NCBI RefSeq assembly: GCF_009391885.1 | Contig: NZ_VZII01000008.1 | Location: 62,001-126,000, forward strand | Source of the DNA: Pseudomonas sp. MN1F | GTDB taxonomy: Bacteria > Pseudomonadota > Gammaproteobacteria > Pseudomonadales > Pseudomonadaceae | DNA: 64,000 nucleotides | Direction of reading: 5' to 3' | Part shown: in pieces, positions 49,625 through 58,976 of the stretch | Position numbering within the stretch: the stretch's first letter is position 1 | Layout: the number at the start of each line of letters is the position of its first letter | Made by a program: the position numbers and the translations under genes | The notes under the pieces: model-generated | Databases searched by the model: none | Told to the model about the DNA's origin: nothing | What the model saw: the letters and a program-made list of their open reading frames with translations, nothing else

Positions 49625-50236
49625 TCAGGCCGCGGCGAACAGCTCGTTGGCAATCTGCGCCTGGGCGGCGTCGATGGCCTGGGTGCGGTGTTCCGGGCCA
49701 TAGGCCAGGCCGTGGGCACGGACGACTTCCAGGTCGGTGATGCCGATGAAGCCGAGGAACACCTTGAGGAAGTCTTCATGACCTGCGCCGGTCGGCTGGC
49801 CAGCGTGCAGGCCACCGGCGGTGGAGACCAGCACCACTTTCTTGTTGCCGCACAGGCCTTCCGGGCCGGCTTCGGTATAACGGAAGGTCTTGCCGGCTAC
49901 GGCAACGCGGTCGATCCAGGCCTTGAGCTGGGTCGGCACGCTGAAGTTGTACATTGGCGCGCCAATCACCACGGCGTCAGCAGCGAGGAATTCGTCCAGG
50001 GTTTCGGCGCTCAGCTTGGCCTCGAAGGCCTGGGCGGCGTCACGGGCTTCTTCCGGGGTGCCGGCAGCCACCAGGGTAGCGGACGAGAAGTGGGCGATGG
50101 CGTCTGCGGCCAGGTCACGGTAGACCACTTCGATGCTTGGGTCTGCGGCTTTCCAGGCTTCGACCACTTCGCGGCTCAGTTGGCGAGAGGCGGAATTGTC
50201 GCCCAGGATGCTCGAATCGATATGCAACAGTTTCAT
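49625..50236 (-). CDS. azoR: FMN-dependent NADH:quinone/azo reductase AzoR
   Basis: 203 aa from the ATG at 50236. Flavodoxin-like fold: [18 protein letters not shown] binds FMN phosphate, and [20 protein letters not shown] and STAGGLHAG surround the flavin, as in E. coli AzoR. It reduces quinones and azo dyes with NADH and helps against thiol and quinone stress. The divergent LysR gene 130 bp away is probably its regulator. Confidence 0.93.
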   Translation of the reverse strand: MKLLHIDSSILGDNSASRQLSREVVEAWKAADPSIEVVYRDLAADAIAHFSSATLVAAGTPEEARDAAQAFEAKLSAETLDEFLAADAVVIGAPMYNFSVPTQLKAWIDRVAVAGKTFRYTEAGPEGLCGNKKVVLVSTAGGLHAGQPTGAGHEDFLKVFLGFIGITDLEVVRAHGLAYGPEHRTQAIDAAQAQIANELFAAA

Positions 50237-50369
50237 GGGACTCTCCTGTGAATGAAGACCGCGGCGGTGGGCGATCACGATGGAGAGAATCCTACCGGGG
50301 TGGCGAATAGCTGATAAGTCGGTAAAAATGCGTCAGTTTGTCCCACAGATAGAACAGTGAGACCCTTCG

Positions 50370-51272
50370 ATGCAAGACCTCAATGACCTCTTCTATTTTG
50401 CCCAGGTGGTCGAAGCCGGCGGTTTTGCTGCTGCCGGGCGCCAGTTGGGCATCCCCAAGTCGCGCCTTTCGCGGCGCATAGCCGAACTGGAGGAACGCCT
50501 CGGCACCCGCTTGCTACAGCGCACCACACGCCAGCTCAAGCTGACGGCGGTCGGTGAACGCTACCTGCACCATTGCCAGGCCATGCTGCTGGAGGCCGAG
50601 GCCGCCGATGAGGTGGTGGCAAGCATGAGCAGCGAGCCGCGCGGACGGCTGCGCGTGTCGTGCCCGGTGGCCCTGGCCCATGCGTTCCTGCCAGACATCA
50701 TCAGCCGGTTTCTCGAGCAGTATCCACAGGTGCAACTGGACATGGTCCTGCTCAACCGCCGTGTCGACCTGATTTCCGAAGGCATCGACGTGGCCCTGCG
50801 CGTACGCGACCTGGGCGACGAGGACCCGGCGCTGGTCACCCGCCGGCTGCGCCAGGCACAGATGCAGTTGGTGGCAGCGCCGGGCTTTGCCGACCATCTG
50901 CGCGACCCCGCCGAGTTGGCCACGTTGCCCGTGCTGGGTGCCGCCGAAGCTGATCGACTGGTGCACTTTCGCTTGTTCGGACCCAATGGCCGGCAACAGG
51001 AAATCGCCCTCGAGCCACGCCTGGCGATTGACGATTTTGTCGTGCGCAACGCTGCCGTGCGCGCCGGGCTGGGTTTTACCGCCTTGCCCAGCATGTTCTG
51101 CGAAGAGGAACTGGAGCGTGGCGAGCTGGTGAAGCTGCTACCGGACTGGTCATTGCCAGGCGGCTACCTGCAGGCGGTCTACCCTCATCGACGAGGCTTG
51201 TTACCGGCCGTGCGGGCATGGATAGACCACCTGGCGGCGTCATTCGAAGCGTGTGGGGAGCGTTATGTCTAG
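50370..51272 (+). CDS. LysR-family regulator, divergent from azoR
   Basis: 300 aa. N-terminal winged helix (DLNDLFYFAQVVEAGGFAAAGRQLG, by its ends; SRRIAELEERLGTRLLQRTTR), then a periplasmic-binding-like effector domain. The intergenic 50237-50369 must hold both promoters and the regulator site. The usual model is quinone- or azo-compound-dependent activation of azoR. It overlaps the next gene by 8 bp. Confidence 0.9.
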   Translation: MQDLNDLFYFAQVVEAGGFAAAGRQLGIPKSRLSRRIAELEERLGTRLLQRTTRQLKLTAVGERYLHHCQAMLLEAEAADEVVASMSSEPRGRLRVSCPVALAHAFLPDIISRFLEQYPQVQLDMVLLNRRVDLISEGIDVALRVRDLGDEDPALVTRRLRQAQMQLVAAPGFADHLRDPAELATLPVLGAAEADRLVHFRLFGPNGRQQEIALEPRLAIDDFVVRNAAVRAGLGFTALPSMFCEEELERGELVKLLPDWSLPGGYLQAVYPHRRGLLPAVRAWIDHLAASFEACGERYV

Positions 51273-51624
51273 GCAGAAGATCAGCGAAGACCAGGTGGCG
51301 GCGTTCTGCCTGGGCCTGCCGGGTGCGCGGGAAGACTACAAATGGGGCGGTATCCGGGTGTTCTCCGTGGCCGGCAACAAGATGTTCGCGGTACTCGACC
51401 TGGCTGGGGCGGGGTTATCGTTCAAGGTGGCCGATGAGCTGTTTCTGGGCTATTGCGACCGGCCTGGCGTGCGGCCGGCGCCTTATCTGGCACGAGCGAA
51501 GTGGATCAGCATGGCCACCCCCTACCCCATGGGCCGGGATGAGCTGTGCGACCTGCTGCAGCGCTCGCACCAGCTGGTGGTGCGACGGCTGCCAAAACGG
51601 TTGCAGGTTGGCTTGCTGGACTGA
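51265..51624 (+). CDS. MmcQ/YjbR family protein
   Basis: 119 aa from the ATG at 51265 (GGGGAG 4 bases upstream). AFCLGLPGAREDYKWGG, FSVAGNKMFAVLDLAG and ISMATPYPMGRDELCDLLQRSHQLV (by its ends) are the family's CyaY-like fold and YjbR signature. Possibly DNA-binding; no established activity. It is coupled to the LysR gene by overlap, but a link in function is not known. Confidence 0.85.
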   Translation: MSRQKISEDQVAAFCLGLPGAREDYKWGGIRVFSVAGNKMFAVLDLAGAGLSFKVADELFLGYCDRPGVRPAPYLARAKWISMATPYPMGRDELCDLLQRSHQLVVRRLPKRLQVGLLD

Positions 51625-52053
51625 TCAGTTGAACGGCAGGAAACGGCTGCCCAGGAACAGGTAGTCGAGCCAGAACACCTGGTGCAGCAGCACGATGCCC
51701 CAGAACACCAGCTGGAAGGACAGTTTGCGCGTCTTGTGCCGGAACAGCTGCTGGGCAACCAGCGCGCCGGGCCAGCCGCCCAGCAACTCGCTGGCATGCA
51801 GAACCTTTTCTGGCGTGCGCCAGGCATCGCCCTGGGCTTGGCGCTTGTCCTGCCAGTAAAGCAGCAGGCTGATCAGGCTGGCCAGCGGGTACATCGCCAG
51901 TGGCACCCAGCTCTGCCCGCTCCAGCCCATAGTGGCCGCGCCAAGCCCCGGCAACAGGCACAGCACCGCCAGCAGCAACAGTTTCAGGCGTGCATTGCGC
52001 ACGCCCTGTGTGCGTTCGGCGCCGCGTGGCGCCGTGCTCTGTGCCCGCGCCAT
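51625..52053 (-). CDS. DUF1294 membrane protein
   Basis: 142 aa. Three hydrophobic segments, and between them the DUF1294 signature: YWQDKRQAQGDAWRTPE then LHASELLGGWPGALVAQQL and the FRHKTRKLSFQ motif. Some relatives carry an N-terminal cold-shock domain; this one does not. Function unknown. It follows uppP on the same strand by one base. Confidence 0.88.
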   Translation of the reverse strand: MARAQSTAPRGAERTQGVRNARLKLLLLAVLCLLPGLGAATMGWSGQSWVPLAMYPLASLISLLLYWQDKRQAQGDAWRTPEKVLHASELLGGWPGALVAQQLFRHKTRKLSFQLVFWGIVLLHQVFWLDYLFLGSRFLPFN

Positions 52054-52054
52054 G

Positions 52055-52885
52055 TCAGCTGTGCGCCGTCGACCAGTCCACCCAGCCGAACTGCCAGGTC
52101 GCCAGAATCAGCAGACCAAAGACGATGCGGTACCAGGCAAAGGCCGCGTAGCTGTGGTTGGCGATGAACTTCAGCAGCGCGCGAACGGCAATCATCGCGA
52201 AGATGAACGAAGTCACGAAGCCGAGGGCGAATACCGGCAGGTCGCTCGGCTCGAACAGGTGGCGGTATTTGTAGCCCGAGTACACCGCCGCACCGACCAT
52301 GGTCGGCATCGCCAGGAAGAACGAGAACTCGGTAGCTGCCTTGCGCGACAGGCCGAACAGCAGGCCGCCGATGATGGTGGAACCGGAGCGCGAGGTGCCC
52401 GGGATCATCGCCAGGCACTGCACGAAACCGATCTTCAGGGCATGGGTCCAGCGCATGTCGTCGACGTGGTCGACTGCCACGGTGTGCTGGCGACGTTCGG
52501 CCCAGAGCATGATCACGCCACCAATCACCAGCGCCGTGGCCACGGTGATCGGGTTGAACAGGTATTCGTGAATCAGGTCGGCGAACAGCACGCCCAGCAC
52601 CACCGCCGGCATGAACGCCAGCAACAGGTTACCGGTGAAGCGCCGAGCCTTCGGCTGGCTGGCCAGGCCGAACACCACTTCGAGGATCTTGCCGCGGAAC
52701 TCCCACACCACCGCAAGGATCGCCGCCAGTTGAATGATGATGTTGAACGCCATGGCCCGTTCGCCGCCAAACCCGATCAGGTCGGCGACGATGATCTGGT
52801 GACCGGTACTGGAAATGGGCAGAAACTCCGTGAGCCCCTCGACCACACCTAAGATGATTGCCTGGAAGGCAGTCCAAAAATCCAT
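52055..52885 (-). CDS. uppP: Undecaprenyl-diphosphatase UppP (BacA)
   Basis: 276 aa, polytopic. [18 protein letters not shown] is the BacA signature with the catalytic glutamates, and [20 protein letters not shown] carries the second phosphatase motif. It removes a phosphate from undecaprenyl diphosphate to recycle the lipid carrier of cell wall synthesis, and can confer bacitracin tolerance. The ~298-bp gap to the chemoreceptor gene shows only the divergent leaders. Confidence 0.95.
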   Translation of the reverse strand: MDFWTAFQAIILGVVEGLTEFLPISSTGHQIIVADLIGFGGERAMAFNIIIQLAAILAVVWEFRGKILEVVFGLASQPKARRFTGNLLLAFMPAVVLGVLFADLIHEYLFNPITVATALVIGGVIMLWAERRQHTVAVDHVDDMRWTHALKIGFVQCLAMIPGTSRSGSTIIGGLLFGLSRKAATEFSFFLAMPTMVGAAVYSGYKYRHLFEPSDLPVFALGFVTSFIFAMIAVRALLKFIANHSYAAFAWYRIVFGLLILATWQFGWVDWSTAHS

Positions 52886-53183
52886 TATTCCCCCGATGAA
52901 GCACTGCTGCTTGCAGGCCTCTTGTTCTTGGTTTGCTTGTGATTACCGCTCGCGGCGCGGCCTTTTTACAGCGACTGCCGGCGCCGGCGCCAGTGGAAAA
53001 GTTCACCCTGGCTAAAGGTTTCATCTTGCCCGGCCGAGATCCTATCAAAGCGGCAAGGCAAAGGCTCGTGCGGCCGTGGCAGAGTAGCCGATAACTAGCA
53101 CTTAGCCATTAGTCGAGTGCCTGCCGCCAGCAAAGCGTGTTTGGATGCACCTGAATAAAAAGAACAATGCAGGAGTGGGTTCG

Positions 53184-54818
53184 ATGAAGGCATTGCGGTC
53201 GATGTCGATCAGCCGTCGTCTATGGCTGATTCTGGTGGTTGCGGTGGGCATGCTGGTGGTGCTCGGCCTGCTGATGCTGCGCCAGATCCATGGCGACTTG
53301 TACCAGGCCAAGGCGGAAAAGACCCGCCACGTGGTGCAGACCGCCGCTGGCGTGCTGGCCTATTACCAGGGCCTGGAGGCCGCCGGTACGCTCAGCCGCG
53401 AGGCAGCCCAGCAGCAGGCCCTGCAAGTGGTGCGGGCGCTGCGCTACGACCAGAACGACTATTTCTGGATAAACGACCTGGGGCCGAAGATGATCATGCA
53501 TCCGGCCAACCCCAAGCTCGATGGGCAGGACCTCTCCGCCATTCGCGACCCGGACGGCTTCGCCGTGTTCAACGAGATGGTTGCCCTCGCCCGCACCCAG
53601 GGCGCCGGCCCGGTCGACTACCGCTGGCCCAAGCCGGGCGCCAGCGAGCCGGTGGCCAAGACCTCCTATATCCAGCTGTTCAAACCCTGGGGCTGGATCA
53701 TCGGTTCTGGCGTCTATGTCGACGATGTGCAAGCCGAATTCGCCCGCCAGTTGCGTGATGCCTCGCTGGTAGGCCTGGCCATCGCCGTGCTGATGGCCCT
53801 GGTGGTCATGCTGATCGCCCGCAGCATTGCCCGCCCCCTGCAGGAAGCGGTGCAGGCCATGGGCAACATCGCCAGCGGCGAAAGCGACCTGACCCGCCGC
53901 CTGGACACCCACGGCCGTGACGAGATCACCTGCCTGGGCCAGCACTTCAACCAGTTCAACGGCAAACTGCAAGGGGTGGTCGGCCAGCTTCAGGGCGCGG
54001 CCCACGCCCTGGCGCAGTCGGCCGGGCACGTCGGCGACAATGCCGGCGCCGCACAGCAGCGCAGCGCCCAGCAGTCCCTGCAGATGGACCAGGTGGCGAC
54101 GGCGGTCAACGAAGTGACCTACGCCGTGCAGGACGTGGCCAAGACCGCCGAACAGGCGGCCGGTGAGATGCGCGCCGCGCAGCAGCAGGTGGAGCACGGC
54201 CAGCAGGCCATTCACGGCAGCCTGCAGCAGATCGACCGCCTCTCGGCGACCATCGACCAGGCCGTGCAGGTGATCCGTGATCTGGCCGGGCACAGCACCA
54301 AGATTGGCGGTGTGCTGGAGGTGATCCGCGCCATCGCTGAACAGACCAACCTGCTCGCCCTCAACGCTGCCATCGAAGCGGCTCGCGCCGGCGAACAGGG
54401 CCGCGGCTTCGCCGTGGTCGCCGACGAGGTACGCCTGCTGGCGCAACGTACCGCGCAGTCGACGGCCGAAATCCACACCATGATCGAGCACCTGCAAGGC
54501 CAGTCCGATGCCGCTGTCAAAGCCATCGACACCAGCAGCGAGGCCTCGCGCCAGACCGTGCAGCAAGCCCGTGAGGCCGGTTCCAGCCTCAATGCCATCA
54601 GCCAGGCGCTGCACAGCCTCACCGCCCTCAACGCCTCGATCGCCAGTGCCACCTTGCAGCAGTCGCATGTGGTCGAGGAAATCAACCGCAATGTGCTGGA
54701 CACCGCCGGCTTGTCGCAACAGACCGCCGATGCCGCACGCCAGTCCAGCGACGCCGGCATGGCCCTGGGGCAACTGAGTCAAGAGCTTGAACAGCTATTG
54801 CGCCAGTTCCGGGTCTGA
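53184..54818 (+). CDS. Methyl-accepting chemotaxis protein, sCache_2 sensor
   Basis: 544 aa from the ATG at 53184 (AGGAG 8 bases upstream). Membrane helix at ~10-30, periplasmic single-Cache domain ([41 protein letters not shown] by its ends), second helix at ~190-210, HAMP domain, and a signalling domain with [20 protein letters not shown]. In P. putida sCache_2 receptors can sense small organic acids, but the ligand here is not known. No chemotaxis gene neighbours. Confidence 0.92.
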   Translation: MKALRSMSISRRLWLILVVAVGMLVVLGLLMLRQIHGDLYQAKAEKTRHVVQTAAGVLAYYQGLEAAGTLSREAAQQQALQVVRALRYDQNDYFWINDLGPKMIMHPANPKLDGQDLSAIRDPDGFAVFNEMVALARTQGAGPVDYRWPKPGASEPVAKTSYIQLFKPWGWIIGSGVYVDDVQAEFARQLRDASLVGLAIAVLMALVVMLIARSIARPLQEAVQAMGNIASGESDLTRRLDTHGRDEITCLGQHFNQFNGKLQGVVGQLQGAAHALAQSAGHVGDNAGAAQQRSAQQSLQMDQVATAVNEVTYAVQDVAKTAEQAAGEMRAAQQQVEHGQQAIHGSLQQIDRLSATIDQAVQVIRDLAGHSTKIGGVLEVIRAIAEQTNLLALNAAIEAARAGEQGRGFAVVADEVRLLAQRTAQSTAEIHTMIEHLQGQSDAAVKAIDTSSEASRQTVQQAREAGSSLNAISQALHSLTALNASIASATLQQSHVVEEINRNVLDTAGLSQQTADAARQSSDAGMALGQLSQELEQLLRQFRV

Positions 54819-54830
54819 ACCGGCTGTCAT

Positions 54831-54854
54831 CACCGGCCCGTGAGCGGGCCGGTG
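54831..54854. other. Strong hairpin after the chemoreceptor gene
   Basis: CACCGGCCCG pairs perfectly with CGGGCCGGTG around TGAG. There is no T run, so it may protect mRNA 3' ends or act with Rho, not as a classical terminator. Confidence 0.6.
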
Positions 54855-54924
54855 CGGGGTACGCGCTACACCTCCCGTCCTGCACAAGCTACAATCGCCG
54901 CCCTTTGCCAACCAAGGATCGCCG

Positions 54925-55491
54925 ATGTCCGGCCTCGAACTCATCGCCGCCGTGCTCGGCGTCACCGCCGTGTGGCTTACCGTCAAACAGAACGCCTGGT
55001 GCTGGCCAATCGGCCTGGTCATGGTGCTGATCTATGGCTGGCTGTTCTACGAGGTGAAGCTGTACTCGGGCATGCTGCTGCAGCTGGCCTACGCCGTGCT
55101 GCAGCTGTACGGCTGGTGGCAGTGGAAGCGCCCGGACCGGGTCGAGGACGCTCGCCAGGTCTCGCGCCTGCCAACCCGGGCGCTGCTCGGCGGCTTGCTG
55201 GCGGGGCTGCTGCTGAGCGTGGCACTCGGTGCGGCGATGGCCGGCTGGACCGATGCCGCCCTGCCCTGGCTGGATGCCACGTTGACCGGTTTCAGCCTGG
55301 TCGCGCAACTGTGGATGGCGCAGAAGCGCGTGCAATGCTGGCCACTGTGGATCGTGGTGGATGTGGCCTATGTCGGCCAGTACCTGCACCAGCAACTGTA
55401 TTTCACGGCCGGTTTTTTTGCCGTACTGACCCTGATCGCGGTCCGCGGGTGGCTGGAATGGCGCCGTGACCCGGCCCTGGTGCAAGCATGA
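54925..55491 (+). CDS. pnuC: Nicotinamide riboside transporter PnuC
   Basis: 188 aa with about six to seven hydrophobic helices. NAWCWPIGLVMVLIYGWLFYEVKLYSGMLLQ is the PnuC core (by its ends), with the WQW-like motif LYGWWQWKR. It brings nicotinamide riboside into the cell by facilitated uptake. Its stop overlaps the start of the kinase gene, so transport and trapping by phosphorylation are coupled. TACAAT at 54887-54892 may be its -10. Confidence 0.9.
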   Translation: MSGLELIAAVLGVTAVWLTVKQNAWCWPIGLVMVLIYGWLFYEVKLYSGMLLQLAYAVLQLYGWWQWKRPDRVEDARQVSRLPTRALLGGLLAGLLLSVALGAAMAGWTDAALPWLDATLTGFSLVAQLWMAQKRVQCWPLWIVVDVAYVGQYLHQQLYFTAGFFAVLTLIAVRGWLEWRRDPALVQA

Positions 55492-56039
55492 AAGTCCTGG
55501 TGCTGTGCGGCCCCGAATCCAGCGGCAAAAGCTGGCTAAGCGGTGAAATCCAGGCGCATTTCGGCGGTATCGTGGTGGCCGAATACGTGCGCCACTTCAT
55601 CGACCAGGAGCGCCGCGACACCTGCTATGCCGATATCCCCACCATCGCCCGCGGCCAACTGGCCTGGGAAGACCAGGCCCGCCAGCAGGCACCTGAGCTG
55701 TTGATCCTCGATACCCACCTGCTCAGCAACATGCTGTGGAGCCGCGCCCTGTTCGGCGCTTGCCCGCCCTGGCTGGAGCAGGCTTTGCTTGCCCGTCATT
55801 ACGACCTGCACCTGCTGCTCAGCCCGCAAGGGGTGGGCTGGGTCGCCGATGGTCAGCGCAGCCAGCCGGCGCTTGCCGACCGCCAGGTGTTTTTCGACGA
55901 CAGCCGCCGCTGGCTGGAGCGCCATGGGCAACCGCTGCAGCTCATCGAAGGTGACTGGCCGCAACGCAGCGCGACCGCCCTGCTAGCGGTTCAGGGGCTG
56001 CTGCAAGGAAAACCCCCGCTCTGCCCCACCGAGTGTTAA
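55488..56039 (+). CDS. NadR-like nicotinamide riboside kinase
   Basis: 183 aa. P-loop GPESSGKSWLS, then VAEYVRHFIDQ and LILDTHLLSNMLWSR, typical for the C-terminal kinase domain of NadR (ATPase/kinase AAA_28 type). It phosphorylates nicotinamide riboside to NMN and so draws PnuC-mediated uptake. No N-terminal repressor or NMN adenylyltransferase domain is present, so it is the stand-alone kinase. Confidence 0.88.
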   Translation: MKVLVLCGPESSGKSWLSGEIQAHFGGIVVAEYVRHFIDQERRDTCYADIPTIARGQLAWEDQARQQAPELLILDTHLLSNMLWSRALFGACPPWLEQALLARHYDLHLLLSPQGVGWVADGQRSQPALADRQVFFDDSRRWLERHGQPLQLIEGDWPQRSATALLAVQGLLQGKPPLCPTEC

Positions 56040-56336
56040 CCCCATGACACACCCGACTTAGGCCAAGCCCCCGTTTCTGCGGGCTCCCAGCCATTTGTGG
56101 GGGCAGTGTCAAGGTTGTGAAACATTCGTGAAAAACGCCCTTCGGCTAACGCAAATGCCGGGCCAAACGCCCATTCACCGAAAACCTGTCTCAGCGCTGT
56201 TACAGCAAATTGCAAGCTAGTTCAGGCAATGCGCTCAACCTACTGATTTTCAACAGTTATCCAAATACGGCACGGCTTTCGCTCTCCTCCTTCGCACCGC
56301 TGCACAAGACCAGCGCACGAAGAAGGAGTAGCCGTC
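56040..56336 (+). promoter_or_regulatory. fap upstream region with sigma-54-like site
   Basis: A 297-bp gap before fapA without a gene. At 56269-56282 GG-N10-GC occurs in the context CGGCACGGCTTTCGCT, close to the sigma-54 -24/-12 consensus TGGCACG-N4-TTGC. The fapA ATG has AAGGAG upstream. No clear sigma-70 promoter was found. The site is a prediction. Confidence 0.4.
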
Positions 56337-56768
56337 ATGGGGAAACTGGATAGAGGCGTCTTTCGCCTGCTGCTGGTCAGTTGTGCACTCGGTTCGGCGC
56401 TGCCCGCACAGGCCGATAACGGCATCATCGTGATCACCCGCGATGTGCAACCGCGCATGGCCATTCGTGCGCCCCTGGCGCCCGACCCCTACCCCACCAC
56501 CGCCAATGCCAACCCCGCCCCGCAAGTGCTCAAGCAGACCAACGAGTTGAGCGATGGCGACTTCGCCAGCATCACCAGCGGCACCGGGATTTCCTCGCTG
56601 ATCACCCAGCAGACCGACAACCTCGGCGGCCACATCGGAAACCAGACGCAGCTGTCGAACCAGGCAGCAGGCCGAGGCACCGGTTCGGGCAACGGCATTT
56701 CCAACATGGTCAATTCGAGCGTCCAGCGCGGTCTTGCCCCACTGCAGATCCTCACCGGAGGCAAATGA
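56337..56768 (+). CDS. fapA: Functional amyloid protein FapA
   Basis: 143 aa with a signal peptide (LLLVSCALGSALPAQA). The mature part has ISSLITQQTDNLGGHIGN and ends near SVQRGLAPLQILTGGK. FapA is a periplasmic chaperone that influences fibre composition in the Pseudomonas Fap system. First gene of fapABCDEF; fapB starts one base after its stop. Confidence 0.9.
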   Translation: MGKLDRGVFRLLLVSCALGSALPAQADNGIIVITRDVQPRMAIRAPLAPDPYPTTANANPAPQVLKQTNELSDGDFASITSGTGISSLITQQTDNLGGHIGNQTQLSNQAAGRGTGSGNGISNMVNSSVQRGLAPLQILTGGK

Positions 56769-56769
56769 C

Positions 56770-57360
56770 ATGAGGCAGACGCTGTTTATCCTGGCCCTGT
56801 TGAGCAGTGCCTCGGCGCTGGCGCAATCACCAATACCCTCGCCGGTCCCGGTGATCAACGACGCCACCATCGACAATTCCGGCGCGCAGTACCAAGGCAA
56901 CTTCAGCGTCAACCAGGCCGCAGGCGATGGCCAGCAACAAGCCAACGCCCGGGCAATCGCCACCGGCCACGAGGCCGCCGCGACCACGCAGATCCGCCAA
57001 CGCCAGCTGTCGATTGTCGACCCCAACATGGGCGCCAGCGCCAGCATCCAGGGCAGTGCCTTCAGCCATGGCAGCGGCGCATTGGGCGTCAACCAGAGCG
57101 CCGGCGCTGCCACCCAGCAGGCCAATGCCCTGCGCATCAGCATCAGTACACAACCGCAAAGCATCGATGACAGCGTCCTGCTGCAACAGAACGTGGCGCT
57201 GATCAACAGCTCCGATCCATCTGATACCTCACCCGGCTATCGCCATGTCACCACCGGTGACCAGGCATTCACCGGTAGCCGCGGGGTCATCCAGCTGAAT
57301 CAGAGCGCCGGGGTGGGCAACCAGACGGCAAACACCCTGAGCGTAAGGGTCGCGAACTGA
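56770..57360 (+). CDS. fapB: Amyloid minor subunit / nucleator FapB
   Basis: 196 aa with a signal peptide ending near LAQS. Three imperfect amyloid repeats contain FSVNQAAGDGQQQAN, LGVNQSAGAATQQAN and IQLNQSAGVGNQTAN, the GxxxNQxAG..NxxxN pattern of Fap fibrils. FapB is thought to nucleate FapC fibres. It resembles FapC repeats but with shorter linkers. Confidence 0.92.
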   Translation: MRQTLFILALLSSASALAQSPIPSPVPVINDATIDNSGAQYQGNFSVNQAAGDGQQQANARAIATGHEAAATTQIRQRQLSIVDPNMGASASIQGSAFSHGSGALGVNQSAGAATQQANALRISISTQPQSIDDSVLLQQNVALINSSDPSDTSPGYRHVTTGDQAFTGSRGVIQLNQSAGVGNQTANTLSVRVAN

Positions 57361-57418
57361 CCCAGATCCAGATAGGTACAGGTAAGAACAACACTTAACC
57401 TAAAGACGGAGAAACACC

Positions 57419-58909
57419 ATGAAACCCTCGATGGCAATCAAGCCTCTGGTTTTCGCAATTGCTGCGGTCATGGCTGTTGCTGCACAAGCGGATCAGAATA
57501 ATCGTCGCGGACACGACAACCACAATAACCACCACCGGCAAATGGACAAGGCGGTCTACACCAACGCCTCTGCCACTGCCACTGATTCCCAAAGAAGCAC
57601 TGGCAACACCATCACTAACCAAGGCACCATCAACGAAGCCGAGATGAGCAGCTCCGGTGCTGGCGCCAGCGGCAACGTGGGCGTCAACGTGGCGGCCGGT
57701 AACGGCAACCAACAGGACAACGCCGCGGCTATTGCCAACACTTCGTCCAACAATGCCGACATCGACAACAGCTTCGTCTTCGGCACCGCCACCGCGAACG
57801 CTGAAGTGACCCAGCGCAGCAACAACAACACCGTCCGCAACTGGTCGACCCAAAGCTCCGCCGTCATGAGTGGCTCGGCCGACGGCAGCAGCGGCAACAT
57901 TGGTATCAACATTGCTGGCGGCGACTTGAACCAGCAGAAAAATACCATGGCCATCGCCAACAACGCCGCGCCTATCGGTAACTCCAGCGCCACTGCTTCG
58001 GCCGATCAGAACGGCCCTGGCCTGACGGTGGACAACCGTGCCGACCGCACCTACCGGGTCGATACGCTGACCTTTACCACTTCTTCGAGTGGTTCGGCTT
58101 CGCGTAGCGGTTCGTTCGATGCCAACGTCGACAAGAGCTCCAGTTCGAGCTACAGCGCATCGGGCAGCCAGAGTGCCAGCGCCAGCGGCAGCAAAAGCAG
58201 CAGCGCCAGCGGTTCTACCAGCATGACCGCCAGCGGCTCCAACAGCAGCAGCTCCAGCGGCAGCAACAGCATGAATGCCAGTGGTTCCAACAACTGGGCT
58301 GCAAACGGAAGCTCTAGCCGCGACCACAGCTCGTCGTCCAACACCACGGTCAGCGCATCGCTCGATGCCAACGCCAATGGCAGCGCGTCGTCGTCGGAAA
58401 CCTTCGGCAACTTCACCCGCTCGCGCAGCTCCGACTTCGATGCATCGCTCAGTGCTTCGCTCGATGCATCGGTTGACAAGTCGCATCAGTCGGCCAGCAA
58501 CTCGTCGTTCGACAAGTCGCTGAGCTCGTCCTTCGACAGAGCCTATGACTCTTCGTATGACCGTAGCCATGACTCGTCCTATGACAAGTCTCGCGATACC
58601 TCCTACGAGAAGGCCAACGCATCGGCATGGGAAAAAGCCAGTGCATCGGCCTACGAGAAAGCTGGCGAGAAAGCGTCGCAATCCTCGGACAGCATCTCGA
58701 AGAGCTTCAGCGAGTCTAGCGAGTATGCCCTGAGCAACACCGTATCGTTCCAAGTGCTGACCCCGACCGGCTGGGCCAACCCTGTGACCAACACCGCCAC
58801 CCTGAGTGGCTCGGTGAACGGTGGCAGCGGCAACCTGGGCGTGAACGTGGCGGCAGGTGTCGGCAACCAGCAAAGCAACTCGCTGGCCATCTCCAACACC
58901 TCGATGTAA
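57419..58909 (+). CDS. fapC: Major amyloid subunit FapC with long Ser-rich linker
   Basis: 496 aa with signal peptide (VFAIAAVMAVAAQA). Amyloid repeats lie at about residues 45-106, 112-178 and 430-494 (GNVGVNVAAGNGNQQDN, GNIGINIAGGDLNQQKN, GNLGVNVAAGVGNQQSN). Between the second and third lies an unusually long ~240-residue linker of Ser-rich micro-repeats: first SASGSxS/ASGSNS units, then SYDKSRDxSYEKA-like charged units. No cysteine is present, so the CxxC motif reported for some FapC proteins is absent. It polymerises outside the cell into biofilm amyloid. Confidence 0.95.
   Translation: MKPSMAIKPLVFAIAAVMAVAAQADQNNRRGHDNHNNHHRQMDKAVYTNASATATDSQRSTGNTITNQGTINEAEMSSSGAGASGNVGVNVAAGNGNQQDNAAAIANTSSNNADIDNSFVFGTATANAEVTQRSNNNTVRNWSTQSSAVMSGSADGSSGNIGINIAGGDLNQQKNTMAIANNAAPIGNSSATASADQNGPGLTVDNRADRTYRVDTLTFTTSSSGSASRSGSFDANVDKSSSSSYSASGSQSASASGSKSSSASGSTSMTASGSNSSSSSGSNSMNASGSNNWAANGSSSRDHSSSSNTTVSASLDANANGSASSSETFGNFTRSRSSDFDASLSASLDASVDKSHQSASNSSFDKSLSSSFDRAYDSSYDRSHDSSYDKSRDTSYEKANASAWEKASASAYEKAGEKASQSSDSISKSFSESSEYALSNTVSFQVLTPTGWANPVTNTATLSGSVNGGSGNLGVNVAAGVGNQQSNSLAISNTSM
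58140..58690 (+). repeat. Micro-repeats of the FapC linker
   Basis: The first part (to ~58320) is a degenerate repeat of AGCGCCAGCGGC-like units coding for SASGS. The second (from ~58430) repeats TCSTTCGA/TAYGACMRNAGC-like units coding for S-F/Y-D-K/R-S. Slippage here would change linker length. Confidence 0.8.
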
Positions 58910-58922
58910 CCACTGCGGTCTG

Positions 58923-58948
58923 GAGGCTCCCTTCGGGGAGCCTCTTTC
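58923..58948 (+). terminator. Intra-operon hairpin between fapC and fapD
   Basis: GAGGCTCCC pairs perfectly with GGGAGCCTC around a TTCG tetraloop, followed by TTTCT. It is a stable hairpin with a short T run, so it may let only part of the transcripts continue into fapD and also protect fapC mRNA. Confidence 0.7.
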
Positions 58949-58976
58949 TAACAAGAAAAGGCAGGGGGCGTCGAAC

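Noticed and set aside
53220..54782. 520-codon - strand frame opposite the chemoreceptor gene
   Set aside because: Mirror frame of a clear sCache-HAMP-MCP protein; no ribosome site and His/Gly-rich nonsense.
58140..58690. Regular repeats in fapC considered as a CRISPR array
   Set aside because: Units are in frame, degenerate, without unique spacers, and code for Ser-rich peptide; no cas genes.
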